Positions 32,604 to 43,754 of a DNA stretch of 64,000 nucleotides are shown piece after piece. Position 1 is the stretch's first letter. Each line of letters begins with the position of its first letter. The position numbers and the translations under genes are program-made. Below the pieces are notes generated by a model. It saw only the letters and a program-made list of their open reading frames with translations. It did not search any database and was not told the DNA's origin. Source of the stretch: Heritiera littoralis (Eukaryota; Streptophyta; Magnoliopsida; Malvales; Malvaceae); the NCBI GenBank assembly GCA_031772115.1, contig JAPDPK010000040.1, positions 2,413,501-2,477,500 on the forward strand, in the 5' to 3' direction.

Positions 32604-35308
32604 CCTATGGCTGTCTTATGATCTTTAAGCACTTGAATGAGCTTTTCTTCTTGCATTGGTGTGAGGTCCTTTGCAATGATTACAGGCAAGGTTTCATTGT
32701 CTCCCAAAAACACATATTTAAGATGTTCTGGCAATGGCTTCAATTCGATCTCAGGGGCCTGCACAACAGAAGGAAGAAGCTTTGTATGAGTATTAGACAA
32801 GTCTCTCTTTAAGTTTTCATACCTTGCTTCGGGTAAGGATTGAAGAGCAAAAACTTCCTCCTTTAGTAAACTATTAAAATCAGCAAAGGGGTCTTTTTCA
32901 AAATTTTCCAGTTGTAAATTGTGGCTTATAGCCACCTCTAACTTGTCTTCTCTTCCTAACTCAAAGAATTGTTGGGTTAGATCATCAATAACATCAATTC
33001 CAAAAACAGCATGCACATCACTAGGATATCTCAAGGCTTCAAAAATATTAAATTTAACACTTTCACCATCAAATTCCATAGTTAAGGTTCCATTGTGCAC
33101 ATCAATTTTAGTCCTAGATGTTTTTAAGAATGGTCTACCTAACAATATAGGTGCAGCATTAGGAGAGTCATCATCTTCCATATTCAGTATGTAAAAATCT
33201 GCAGGGAAGACAAGTTCATTAACTTGGACTAGTACATCCTCAATTACCCCTTCAGGATATGTATTAGATCTATCAGCTAATTGAATTATTACACCAGTCT
33301 CTTTTAAAGTTCCAAGATTCAAACTTTTAAAGATTGACAATGGCATAACATTAATCGAAGCACCTAGATCTATGATGCATCTTTCAAATCTAATATCACC
33401 TATCTTACAAGGGATAGTGAATGTACCTGGGTCCTTGCACTTGGGAGGGAGTTTCCTTTGGATAACTGCAGAAACATTCTCCCCCACACTTACCTTCTCA
33501 TTACCTTGCAATTTCCTCTTGTTAGTGCACAATTCTTTTAGAAACTTTGCGTACCTTGGCACTTGCTTAATGGCATCAAGAAGAGGAATATTGACTTCAA
33601 CTTTCCTAAAGGTTTCCAAAATCTCCTTTTCTTGCTCATCTTTTTTGTTTTTGGCTAACCTGCTAGGAAAAGGAGGAGGGTAAGTACCTGTGTTAAATGG
33701 AACTTTTTTATTACTTACCTCTCTATAAAGTGGTGGAAGGTTGCTGATATATCCTTCCTTGCCTGCATTATGCTTGTCGACACCCCCATTTGCATTATCA
33801 AAATCGGTCCCTTGGTCTCCTTTGTTATTAGAGTTGACATCCTCCTTTATTTCACTTGAATTTTCAATTTCTTGATAGTTTTTAGAGCCATTGTCAACAT
33901 CTATAATTAAGGGTTCCTTAGGGACAATTTCCTTGCCACTTCTCAAAGTTATGGCATGTGCATTCTCTCTTGGATTGACCTCTGGTTGAGATGGCAACTT
34001 GTTGGATTCCTTGGCTTCAAGTCTGCTTAGGGAAGTAGCCATTTGGCTCATTTGACGCTCAAGGAGTACAATTCTTTGATTGTTCTCTTGTTGATTTTGT
34101 AAAGTAGAGGCAGCAAGATTCTTTACAATTTCTTCAAGAGACATGGTTCCACTTTGGTGTTGTGTTTGGGGTGGTGGCCTCTCTTGGTATGTAGGTTTGG
34201 GGACTTGAAAATTACTTGGCCTATTGTGTGGTGGGACATATGGTGTAGACTTATTTCCATATTGCAAATTTGGGTGCTCCCTCCAACCAGGGTTGTAAGT
34301 ATTGGAGTAAGGGTCATACTTACCTTGGGAAGGCCCTGGGAATCCTCCTACAACATTAGCTTGCTCCATGGAATCTTCTTGTAAGGTTGGACACATATCA
34401 GTAGGGTGTCCTATGTTGGAGCAAACTCCACAAGCCTTGGCTTGTTGCATTTTACCTACAGCCAATTGTTGCACAAGAGATGTTAGATTAGCAATTTGTT
34501 TTTCCAAAGAAGAAGTACTTACCTCGTGTGCTTGCTTAGATAGTGGTGGTGGATCACGCCTTGTATTAAATTGTTGAGAATTGGCAGCCATGTTTGCTAT
34601 CAAGTTTTGGGCTTCTTGAGGAGTCTTGTCCACTAAAGCTCCTCCACTAGCTGCATCTATCATACTTCTATCATGGGGTAATAGTCCCTCATAGAAATAT
34701 TGGATCAATAGTTGCTCATGAATTTGGTGATGTGGGCAACTAGCACATAATCTTTTAAATCTTTCCCAATATTCATAGAGTGACTCACCATTAAATTGCC
34801 TAATTCCACAAATTTCTTTGCGGATGTTGGCTGCCCTAGAAGCAAGAAAATATCTTTCCAAGAAGAGTTTCTTCATATCATCCCAAGTGTTGATGGTCCC
34901 AGAAGGTAAGTAGTAAAGCCAATCCTTGGCTGCATCTGCCAGAGAAAATGGAAAGGCCCTTAGCTTGATTTGCTCTTCACTAACCCCAGCAGGCTTCATG
35001 GTGGAGCAAACAACATGGAACTCCTTTAGATGTTTGTGTGGATCTTCACCTGCAAGACCATGAAAAGTTGGTAAAAGATGTATCAAACCAGATTTTAATT
35101 CAAAAGCAACATCTAAAGTAGGATAGGTAATGCAGAGGGGTTGTTGGTTCATAGTGGGTGCTGCCAACTCCTTCAAGGTTCTATTAGCGTTTTGAGCCAT
35201 GATGTCCTCTTCTGAATCACTAGAGAATTCAAAAGTGAGATTGAACGTGGGCTCGGTGGAAGGTGGATCGTTGGAAGTCGATGGTGGTGGTTGGGGCGTT
35301 TGTAGCAC
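32576..35308 (-). CDS. gag and protease, Athila type
   Basis: This long open frame has a likely start at the ATG at 35200 (MAQNANRTLKELAAP), because the frame upstream has no ATG before an in-frame TGA at 35345-35347; a start at 35377 would be cut by that stop. Counting from 35308, domains are: gag core (about 70-250, with HLLPTFHGLAGEDPHKHLKE and KEICGIRQFNGESL), CCHC knuckle CGVCSNIGHPTDMC (293-306), a variable linker with MSLEEIVKNL (389-398), and aspartic protease with IIDLGASINVMP (645-656) and ILLGRPFL (721-728). It ends in WTIAESRE, where one base is missing before the RT frame (near 32588). Gag would assemble particles and protease would cut the polyprotein. This frame is undamaged over about 2.6 kb, which fits a recent insertion. 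Confidence 0.92.
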   Translation of the reverse strand: MLQTPQPPPSTSNDPPSTEPTFNLTFEFSSDSEEDIMAQNANRTLKELAAPTMNQQPLCITYPTLDVAFELKSGLIHLLPTFHGLAGEDPHKHLKEFHVVCSTMKPAGVSEEQIKLRAFPFSLADAAKDWLYYLPSGTINTWDDMKKLFLERYFLASRAANIRKEICGIRQFNGESLYEYWERFKRLCASCPHHQIHEQLLIQYFYEGLLPHDRSMIDAASGGALVDKTPQEAQNLIANMAANSQQFNTRRDPPPLSKQAHEVSTSSLEKQIANLTSLVQQLAVGKMQQAKACGVCSNIGHPTDMCPTLQEDSMEQANVVGGFPGPSQGKYDPYSNTYNPGWREHPNLQYGNKSTPYVPPHNRPSNFQVPKPTYQERPPPQTQHQSGTMSLEEIVKNLAASTLQNQQENNQRIVLLERQMSQMATSLSRLEAKESNKLPSQPEVNPRENAHAITLRSGKEIVPKEPLIIDVDNGSKNYQEIENSSEIKEDVNSNNKGDQGTDFDNANGGVDKHNAGKEGYISNLPPLYREVSNKKVPFNTGTYPPPFPSRLAKNKKDEQEKEILETFRKVEVNIPLLDAIKQVPRYAKFLKELCTNKRKLQGNEKVSVGENVSAVIQRKLPPKCKDPGTFTIPCKIGDIRFERCIIDLGASINVMPLSIFKSLNLGTLKETGVIIQLADRSNTYPEGVIEDVLVQVNELVFPADFYILNMEDDDSPNAAPILLGRPFLKTSRTKIDVHNGTLTMEFDGESVKFNIFEALRYPSDVHAVFGIDVIDDLTQQFFELGREDKLEVAISHNLQLENFEKDPFADFNSLLKEEVFALQSLPEARYENLKRDLSNTHTKLLPSVVQAPEIELKPLPEHLKYVFLGDNETLPVIIAKDLTPMQEEKLIQVLKDHKTAIGWTIAESRE

Positions 35309-35384
35309 CGCACTCTGGGTTGCTTGAATGTAATCTCTAATCTTTCAAAGTCTGTAACTAGAGTCCTCGTCAGACATGCAAACC

Positions 35385-35410
35385 CTGCAAGGAAGAAAGA
35401 AAAGAAAATA
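35385..35410 (-). promoter_or_regulatory. Pyrimidine tract ending CAG before gag (young Athila)
   Basis: On the minus strand a TTTTCTTTTCTTTCTTCC run ends in TTGCAG 8 bases before an ATG at 35377. It is the counterpart of 18431-18454 and 55291-55312 and resembles a 3' splice site. Confidence 0.45.
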
Positions 35411-35454
35411 ATTAGATCTTTAAATTATAATAAACAACTTAAATAAATAACAAT

Positions 35455-35471
35455 CCCCGGCAACGGCGCCA
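35455..35471 (-). other. Primer-binding site, tRNA-Asp (young Athila)
   Basis: On the minus strand TGGCGCCGTTGCCGGGG is an exact complement of the 3' end of plant tRNA-Asp. It is five bases from the LTR. Confidence 0.95.
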
Positions 35472-35476
35472 AAATT

Positions 35477-37216
35477 TGATGAGTGTCGTCAGTCACCAAA
35501 AATAAAACTTCCTAACTCTACTATGTAGATAGCGGAGTAAGGGTCGATCCCACAGAGACTGAATTATTTAAGTTAATTATTAAATTAAAAACCTAATCTT
35601 AAGTTTTAGGGAAAGAAGAAATTTTGGGGTTTTGGAGTTTTGTAAGCTATGCCTAAAAGAGAGGAAGCAAGGATTATTAAATATCAAAAACAAATATGAA
35701 AAAGCTTCAGTTACAAGGTAATTAATTATTCTTGGATTTAGATGTTGATCATTGATTACAAAATATTATTGTCAATTAAATAGTCAACCGTAGCATAACA
35801 ACAAGCTCTGTTACACCATCTTCCCTTAATGAGTCGTTAGTTAAAACAAGCTCTTAACTAATCTCTAACTACTTAACCTACCTAGAACAAGCTCTCTAGA
35901 TATAAGTTGTAGCAGCATTAACAACTAGAAAGATATGGGTTGACATTAGATAACAAACACATAAGCTCGGTTCATTTAATCTAAACCTCAATTCTCCTCC
36001 ATCCCTAGTGATTAACTCCATAAGCAATTACGGACTTATGTTTTTAATCTGGCAGTAGATTATTCAATTAAATTAAATAGTGGGCCCTACTATCTAATCA
36101 ATTAAATAATCATGCAAATGTGCTCAGAGAATCTTGGATACTTAATCAACAATTATATTAGAAGCTCAAAATCTCACAACATTCTTTTTCCAAAGAACAA
36201 TAAATTTACCTTGTAACTGAATAAGAAACCTACTCACTAGTCATATTCAAGATCATAAATTTCAAGTTTAATATTATAAAGATATCAAGAATCATGCAAA
36301 AGACAATCAATATATCAATCTTTAATAATCTAAAATAAGAAATCTGGAATCAAGATTATAAACTAGCAAGAACTAAACAAATAATATGCAAAACAAAACA
36401 AGAATAATTATCACTAAAGAAATCAGCAAGTATAAGAAAGAAAAGAAAAATAAAATATTTTTGCTAAACTTAATATAGAAATCAACAACTAATTAAAAAT
36501 AAAATTTTTATTAAAAACCCTAAAGAAAATCCTACACAAGACTAAAAGGGAAGAGGGAGGAGAGGGATGTGAGGGATGTAAAGGGATGCTGTTTATGAGA
36601 GCCTTGTGCTCTTTATATAGGCCTAAGGAAGAGTTTAAAAGACTTTCCTAAGCAATGTGTGATTCAGATAAGAGTTTACTTGGGAAACAAGTAATTTGAC
36701 TAGTCAAACTCTTACCTTTATCTCATCATCTTTTACAATTATTTTCTAAGTAAAATTCCTAAGGCCTATTTTTATTAATTAATTACAGATCTAAGACATA
36801 ATAAAATTAAGAAATTATCTTGTCTTAACAAAATCTGGTCTTGAACTTGCTTTGTTGGAATTTCTTCTCAATCTCGTTATTTTGCCCAGAATTTCGTACT
36901 GATTTTGTCCAGACGTTTGACCCACCAAATGAACTCCAATTTTTGCCATCCTGTACATTCTGGAAACCTTGAGAAGTCCTCTACAACTTCCATGAAGGAC
37001 ACTTTTTCAGATCAGGTCGTTAAATTGGTCAAAAACGTCAATCTTTTAAGCTGGACAGAAAATACTGCACTTTGCTCTTTTTAGCTTCTTTTTATTCCAA
37101 CTTTGATATTTAATACCTAAAACATAAAATAAACATTAGTAAGCTCTTTTAGGTATAAAATATCAATAAAGAAAATATAATAGCACATATAAAATTCACA
37201 AAATATCATCCTATCA
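35477..37216 (-). repeat. Young Athila, right (5') LTR
   Basis: 1740 bp, from TGATGAGTGTCG to CATCCTATCA, one T shorter than the left LTR near 35850. Confidence 0.95.
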
Positions 37217-37221
37217 GATAC

Positions 37222-37743
37222 TTTAGAAAAAAAAAGAGAGAAGAAAAGAAAGAGATAGAAAAATAAAAGGTTTTAAGATCTACTGCCTAGGCTTGTATTG
37301 ATAAAAGATGGATAATTACAAAGTTAATATTATATGTTTCAACTGTGTTGATTGTGAATTTTGCATGAATTTATTTAGAAGTATGCATGAATATGGGAAG
37401 TAATTATTAGAATATGATTGACTTGATTATTTGACTATTATTAAAGTTATGAGTTAAGAATTGAAAGATTTGAAAATATATCCATGATTTTAATCTTGTT
37501 TTGAGTCTTAATTTTTAAATTTTTAGGATTAGTCTTAAGTAAAAGATTTTGTGGGTATATCTTCTGAAAGCCCTCACGAGACACAACTCGTCCACTAGGG
37601 GTTTAAAGGCTTATTGCATATGCTAAATGCAATCGTGATTCCTACGAAAGTGAGTTAAGATTTAGGATTTTGGGATTTAGAATTAGGAATTAGTTTAGCT
37701 AAGGTTTGCTAGAGGACTAGCAAAAGCTAAGTGTGGGGGAATT
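37222..37743 (+). other. End of element 1 internal region with polypurine tract
   Basis: A noncoding continuation of element 1 after the nested Athila insertion. The polypurine tract GTGTGGGGGAATT occupies 37731-37743, directly before the 3' LTR. Confidence 0.85.
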
Positions 37744-39372
37744 TGATAGGATGATATTTTGTGAATTTTATATGTGCTAATATATTCTCTATATTGATGT
37801 TTTATGCCTAAAAGAGCTTACTAATGTTTATTTTATGTTTTAGGTATTAAATATCAAAGTTGGAATAAAAAGGAGCTAAAAGGAGCAAAGTGCAGATTTT
37901 TCTGTCCAGTTTAAAAGATTGATGAATTTGACTAACTTAACGACCTGATCTCAAGAAGTGGCCTTCATGAAAGTTGTAGACGACTTCTCAAGGTTTTCAG
38001 AATGTGTAAGATTGCAAAAATTGGAATTCATTTGGTAGGTCAAACGTCTGGACAAAATCAGTACAAAATTTTGGGCAAAATAACGTGATTTAGAAAAGAA
38101 TTCCAACAAAGCAAGGTTAAGACAAGATTTTGTGAAGACAAGACTAGGTTGAGACAAGACATGTCTGAAAATTTTGTTATGTCTTCTTAAAGTTTTAATT
38201 ATTTTTAAGACAATGTAATAAAGTAGGAAAATAGAGTTTGAGTAGAAAAAGAATTGTAAAGAGAGAAGTTTTAAAAAGAGTTTAAGTTAAATTAAAAACT
38301 CTTCTTAGACTCCTACTCTAATTCATATTCTTAGGCCTATATAAAGAGAACATTGGCTCTCATAAAAATCAGATCTCTCTTCCCCCTCTTCTCTCTTGTT
38401 TAGTTTTAGAGTAGATTTAATAAAAATTTTATTTTTATTATTTTGCTAATTTCTTTATTATTTTTAATTCTGATTTTGTTTTCTTTATTTAAATTAATAT
38501 TGTTTGTGTGTTCTTGCTTGCTAGTTTATAATCTTGATTAGTAATTCTGATTTTATATTATTAAAGATTGCTTCTTTGATTGTTTCTTGCATAATATTTG
38601 TAATCTTTATAATATATAATTTGGAGTTTATATTCTTGAATATGAATAGCGAGTAGATTTCTTATTCAGTTACGAGGTAAATTGATTTTTCTTGGAAAAA
38701 AGAATGTTGTGAGATTTTGAGCTTATAATATAATTGTCGATTAAGTATCCAAGATTCTCTGAGCACATTTGCATGATTATTTGCTTGATTAGATAGTAGG
38801 GCCCACTATTTAATTTAATTAAATAATCTACTGCCAGATTAAAAACATAAGTCCGTAATTGCTTATGGTGTTAATCACTAGGGATGGAGGAGAATTGGGG
38901 TTTAGATTAAATGAACTGAGCTTATGTGTTTGTTATCTAATGTCAACCCATATCTTTCTTGCTTGTTCTATGTAGGTTAAGTAGTTAAAGATTAGTTAAA
39001 GAGCTTGTTTTAACTAACGACTAAGGGAGGATGGTGTAACAGAGCTTGTTGTTATGCTACGGTTGACTATTTAATTGACAATAATATTTTGTAATCAATG
39101 ATCAACATCTAAATCCAAGAATAATTAATTACCTTGTAACTGAAGTTTTGTGATATTTGATATTTTCTAATTTATTTACTTGTCTAATTATTTTCTTAAG
39201 TATTATAGTTTAATTGAAACCCCCCAAATCTCTTTTCTCTCTCTAAATAATAGTTAGGTATTTAATTTAAATAATTAACTTAAATAAAACAATCTCTGTG
39301 GGATCAACCTTTGCTTTCCCTATCTATAGGTTTAAGTAAAGTAATTTATTATTGGTACCTGCGACATTACCA
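37744..39372 (+). repeat. Element 1, 3' LTR
   Basis: 1629 bp, TGATAGGATG to GCGACATTACCA, followed by the TSD GATAA. It is shorter than the 5' LTR through several deletions, including about 30 bases near 38960, and has scattered substitutions, so element 1 is clearly older than the young Athila inside it. Confidence 0.92.
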
Positions 39373-39377
39373 GATAA

Positions 39378-41245
39378 AAAAAAGGCATAATGGCATTATC
39401 AGATTTCATATTGGACGAGAATAGAAGTAAGAAACATGTATAGGAGTCGCATAAGATATGTTTTACTATTAATTAAAAATTTTCGAAAATCTCGTTTTAA
39501 TCGTTTCTTCCCAATTTTCCCAAACACAAGAAATAGAAATTATCTTTAATTTCTACAAGCCTAAATGTTGCATTACATGCAATGTTCTATATGAATTGAA
39601 TTACATGACATAAGTTACATGAATTGTATTATGTGAAATGATTTACGTGAATAGATTTATACAAAATGATTTATATGAATTGATTTATATGAATTTAATT
39701 ACATGAAGTGAGTTACATGACATGATTTACATGAAATGAATTACATGACATGAGTTGCATAAAATGATTTTCATTAAATAGTTTACATGAAATGTTTAAA
39801 TTTGCATAAAATGAAGTTATATTATTATTTTATATGATTTTCGACTGGCTGAAGATAATTGCTATTAGAAAATGATTTCCATTGTTAAATGAAATGATTT
39901 ATAGAAACGTTTTGAGACAATCGTACCTTAGTGATCATGCATACTGTTATATGACTGCGAGACCCTGATCAAGTCTTCAGGTTTATTGTTTATGACTACG
40001 AAACTCTAACCAAGTCCGTAGGTTTATGACTGCGAGACCTTAATTGAGTCCGCAGGTATTGTATATGACTGCGACTCTGATCAAGTCGTAGGTATATGAC
40101 TGTGGGATTATGGTCAAACCCATAGGTTTCCATAATGAGCACCTGACCAGTGCGATGTGACTGATAGACGATGGCGATTCGTTACTGTTTATTGTATCGT
40201 GCATAATTCTATTTGATGTGACTGTCTCCACTGTATTGTACTGTTTTACCGAATTGAATTTCTTATTGATATTGAATGGTTTACTGATACTGAATTGTTT
40301 ACCGAAACTAAATTGTTTATTGATATTGACTGTTTAAAAACACTTCACTGTTCACTGTAGTGTTTTCAATTAATTGTTTATAAACAGTTTATATACTGAA
40401 ACATTTCATTAGATGATTTTTATAGCATTATTTTAAATAAAATTGTTTTTACATTGTTTAATGATTTGAAATTTGCGTTGCATAAATTATCAAAGGGTTT
40501 ATATTGATAAATGATTTCACCATCAACCGCTTACTCCCTATAATCGCATCTAGGGACCAGAACACGACAGGTACTTCAAAGTACCTCCCATACTCCACCC
40601 GGTTTCCTAGCCGACTATAGTATCCTTCCTATAGAGTTCCCTAGTAAGTCCTTAGGAAATAAATATTTTTATTGCATTTTAATATTTATATTTAATATAT
40701 CTTTTTTATGATTAGTAAAATAAATTATTTATTTAATTGCATATAGAGTGCACTTTTATATATGTTTCTTACTGGGCTTTCCCTAAAGCTCACTCCCTCC
40801 TCACCATCTCAGATAGCTCATCAGTGTACGAGAAATCCGTTGCGAAGAAAACACTAGAAGTTTAAAGTATCCAGTGACCAAGTACACGTAAAGTCTTATA
40901 TTTATATTCAGACTTATAAATGCATAGCAGGTGTATTTAAAATGGGATGTAAATAGTGTAATGTAGATTCAAAGGAATGTACATGACTTAGTGGGATGTA
41001 AATTACATGGAATTGTTACTAATAGATTACTTATAGATATTGTGTTATAAACTTTAGTTTGATTTCTAATTTATTATTTATAAATTAATTAATTTAATAA
41101 TATAATGGTTTAATTGAATCAAAAATTGTAAATTGAACTTACATCGACACCGAACTCAAACCAACTGATAATGAATAAATGAATGAGAAGTATAGAAGTG
41201 AAAAGGAAAAATTTAGTTTGGAATTTTCTAATTCCGGACGTTACA
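39378..41245 (-). repeat. Minus-strand Del-like LTR, right part
   Basis: Ends CCGGACGTTACA at 41245, that is a TGTAACGTCC start on the minus strand. It contains CTTACTGGGCTTTCCC and AGCTCACTCCC near 40776-40795; the solo LTR at 58940-62018 has the same motif in reverse (59488-59510). The left boundary is not found and may lie left of element 1. A degenerate repeat of TGA(A/T)TTACATGA-type text covers 39580-39790. No gene. Confidence 0.55.
39948..40135. repeat. Degenerate minisatellite, about 5 units of 30-40 bp
   Basis: Units begin ATGACTGCGAGACC and contain a TCAAGTCC(G)(C/T)AGGT block. They are irregular in length. The repeat is inside the Del-like LTR, in the place where the 59-bp repeat sits at 2444-2855. 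Confidence 0.75.
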
Positions 41246-42330
41246 AGTTCTTTTATGTTAGTTCTTTTAATGCCGTTTATGAATCCTTATGTTTAAGGCT
41301 AGAAGTCTATGTTGTGTGGTAGGACTCTCACTTGGAATAACCTTGCAGTAGAGACAATTATTTCTATCCATCGTCCCAGTAAACAAGAAATCTATATGAC
41401 TTGTGTTTAATCCACTTTTAAAGTTTATAAAGGCGAGATTCTTTCTTCGTAAATAGTGTGTTCAATAAGGTTAGGTTGTAGGATAAAGCAAAATCTAAGA
41501 TAGCATCCACTGCCTCGTACTTACATTGTAACTAAAACCTCACTGTACACTTTCAAAGCCTTCTCTACAAGCATCTATATGACCATTAAGGTCACCACCA
41601 ATAAAAAGGTTTTCTCCTATAGACACATCTTATACTATCTTATCTAACTCCTACCAAAACTGTTGTTTACTAGCCTCATAAAGTCCTATCAGTGGTGCAT
41701 ATGCACAAATAACATTCAAAACCTCATCTCATAAAACTAGCTTAACCAAAATAATCCTATCTTATTGTCTCTGAACTTGTACAACATTGTCTTGATATTC
41801 TCTATTTATGATGATACCTACCCCATCATGGTCTCTATCTTGCCCTATATACCAAAGCTTATACTGTCATGGTGTTATCTCCATAGCTTTCTCCCTAACT
41901 TATTTGGTCTTTTAGAGACACAAGATGTTAAACTTTCTCTTACTCATAAACTTAAAAATCTCAGCTAACTTATCGTTAAGTATACTTATATTATAAGATC
42001 CTAACGGAAGCTTATTAGTATATATGGACTAACTTTATTATCCCACCTCGTTCATTGTGGTGTCGGAACCCTTGCATATTTAACATTGCATCCAGGCGTC
42101 AATGTGGCACACCACCTTCAAGTGACAACCTAGCAGTCTTTAGATATTTTTCATTACAAGTGGGCTCTAATGTAACGTGTTATTATGTGGGGGACACCTT
42201 AACGAAGTTCTTTAATTAGTTCGTTTCATTGAGATTTGTTTTATAGTTGGTTGTCCTAACTTACCGCCAACCTTCCTCCTCTATCCAGGCTTAAGACCGG
42301 CTGCATTGTAAATACACACAACACAGGTAG
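41246..42330 (-). pseudogene. Degenerate L1-type LINE, endonuclease region
   Basis: Reading the minus strand in pieces gives FNILCL then KTKWV near 41930, DGVGIIINREYQDNVVQVQR near 41800, VICAYAPLIGLYEASK near 41690, GENLFIGGDLNGHIDACREGF near 41600, and FKSGLNTSHIDF near 41400. These are in the order expected for the apurinic endonuclease domain at the start of plant LINE ORF2. Many stops and frame changes show it is old. The right part (42100-42330) is probably upstream LINE sequence. The Del-like LTR cuts it at 41245/41246. Confidence 0.75.
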
Positions 42331-42398
42331 AGTTAACAATATCTCCATAAGATTTAAAAATTTCCCAAAAATATTCAACTTCCTAAACATCATGAAAG

Positions 42399-43749
42399 TG
42401 AAGGAAACCGAAACAAACATACAGCGGAATTTAAATCATTCGGCCTCCACCAGGATCGATTCAGAGGGTTGCCTGATTAGGGTTTCGAGATTTTACCTAA
42501 CGTTTTCTCTGATTTTTCCTGTCTTTGGTCGAATCACAAGCAGCAACTTTTCGTTCCTGCCTCTATGGTATCCAGACGAACGGATCTCACGACTCTTGAA
42601 CGTCTCACGATCAGAAGCCTGAAAGAGCGTTTTTGATTCTTATAATCGATTTGCTAGCTTCGATTAAAAGAATACCTTTTTTGTTATATTTTGTGCCGCC
42701 CTGTTTTTAGAAAAAATCCTTTTATAGGCAGTAAATTTTACCTTAAAATTTACTGCCAAACAGAACTCTAATCCTACTTAGAATAGGATTAACTATATCC
42801 TTAATCCAATTTAGAATAGGATTAATTAAGCTCCTCATTGATTCGTTCTAAGTGTGCGACCCAATAGGTTCTCAAAACAATGGCAATGACAAAATTGTCA
42901 CAGGCGATGAGCGGTATCTAGCAACACATCATTGCTACCCATGTAACGAGAATGTCAATGACTCGACATAACCTTACTCGTGATAGATGTTACCGTGTAG
43001 TCTAATCCCTTTATCCTTTGATGTCTTGATTAGACACAAGTCATGGAATGTGTCACACTTGTATAGTCTAATCAGCGTTTCTTGATTCCTGAGTAGACTA
43101 ATTAAACAAATAAAATCAATATCTCATATTGACTTATTCGAGCACGGCCATGCATTTCTTAGTCTCACTCTATCAAAGGGCCCAAGACATCACTCTTGTT
43201 ATATAAGAGGGATAAATCCTATCTTGATCACTCAACATCCCTATACATAGATCAAGGCATACCCAATTACGACCTTTATAGTCCATCCTGTTACGAATGA
43301 CATCTAGCAGCATTAAAGTATGCAATTCTCTATGTTGGGATCTCTGATGATCTCAAGTCAAAAGATCACATACACCATCATCACTATGAGAATCGCTTAT
43401 GACACTCATATAACAATCCATGTAGCGTTCTCATGGAGGGTCGATCCAGTACATAGTTCTCTAACATGTACCTATGTGATGACTTGATATCCTATATCCA
43501 TGACAATGGTCATCAGTCAACCACATACTAGTCTTATCGTACATTGTTATCCTTGTTCACAATAATACTTGACTAGGGATATTTTAAGAATAGTGTGTTA
43601 TTACTATTCTAAGGTCATTATCGTATAAGATTACATTATGCAGTTATAAGACAAATATAATAATGAGCTATAATAAATAAAATGTCATGATACATAAAAA
43701 ATGCCAAAGTCAATCATTTAATGAATGGTTCTAAGGGCATAATCCAACA
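42399..43749 (-). repeat. Copia-type solo LTR, minus strand
   Basis: On the minus strand it begins TGTTGGATTATGCCC at 43749 and is proposed to end TTTCCTTCA at 42399 (1351 bp). The flanks GAAAG (42394-42398) and GAAAA (43750-43754) would be a TSD with one change. The body, with stretches on chromosome-wide repeats such as CACTCATATAACAATCCATG, is typical of plant Copia LTRs. No polypurine tract or primer site adjoins either end, so it is probably solo. The left end is less sure than the right. Confidence 0.65.
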
Positions 43750-43754
43750 GAAAA

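Larger units (their letters stand above)
27972..37216 (-). mobile_element. Young Athila element, minus strand, integrase core deleted
   Basis: LTRs 27972-29712 and 35477-37216 differ by a single T in a short run and otherwise look identical. The TSD GATAC is perfect (27967-27971 and 37217-37221). It has the tRNA-Asp primer site, the polypurine tract, gag, protease, RT and RNase H of the Athila group. It shows two frameshifts and a deletion from the end of RNase H to the integrase C-terminus. There is no envelope-like gene in the 1.2 kb before the 3' LTR. With almost identical LTRs the insertion must be recent, yet the copy encodes no integrase. Confidence 0.95.
16693..39372 (+). mobile_element. 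Athila-derived non-autonomous element, plus strand (element 1)
   Basis: Its two LTRs are 16693-18357 and 37744-39372, and the TSD GATAA is perfect (16688-16692 and 39373-39377). A tRNA-Asp primer site follows the 5' LTR, and a polypurine tract (GTGTGGGGGAATT) precedes the 3' LTR. Two later elements sit inside it, at 19293-27122 and 27972-37216; without them and their TSDs it is about 5.6 kb. The only coding remnant is the C-terminal part of an Athila-type gag, interrupted by element 2. There is no protease, RT or integrase, so it would need enzymes from a full Athila element. Confidence 0.93.

Noticed and set aside
35309..35377. Gag start at the ATG at 35377 in the young Athila element
   Set aside because: An in-frame TGA follows at 35345-35347, so the ATG at 35200 is the better start for the present sequence.
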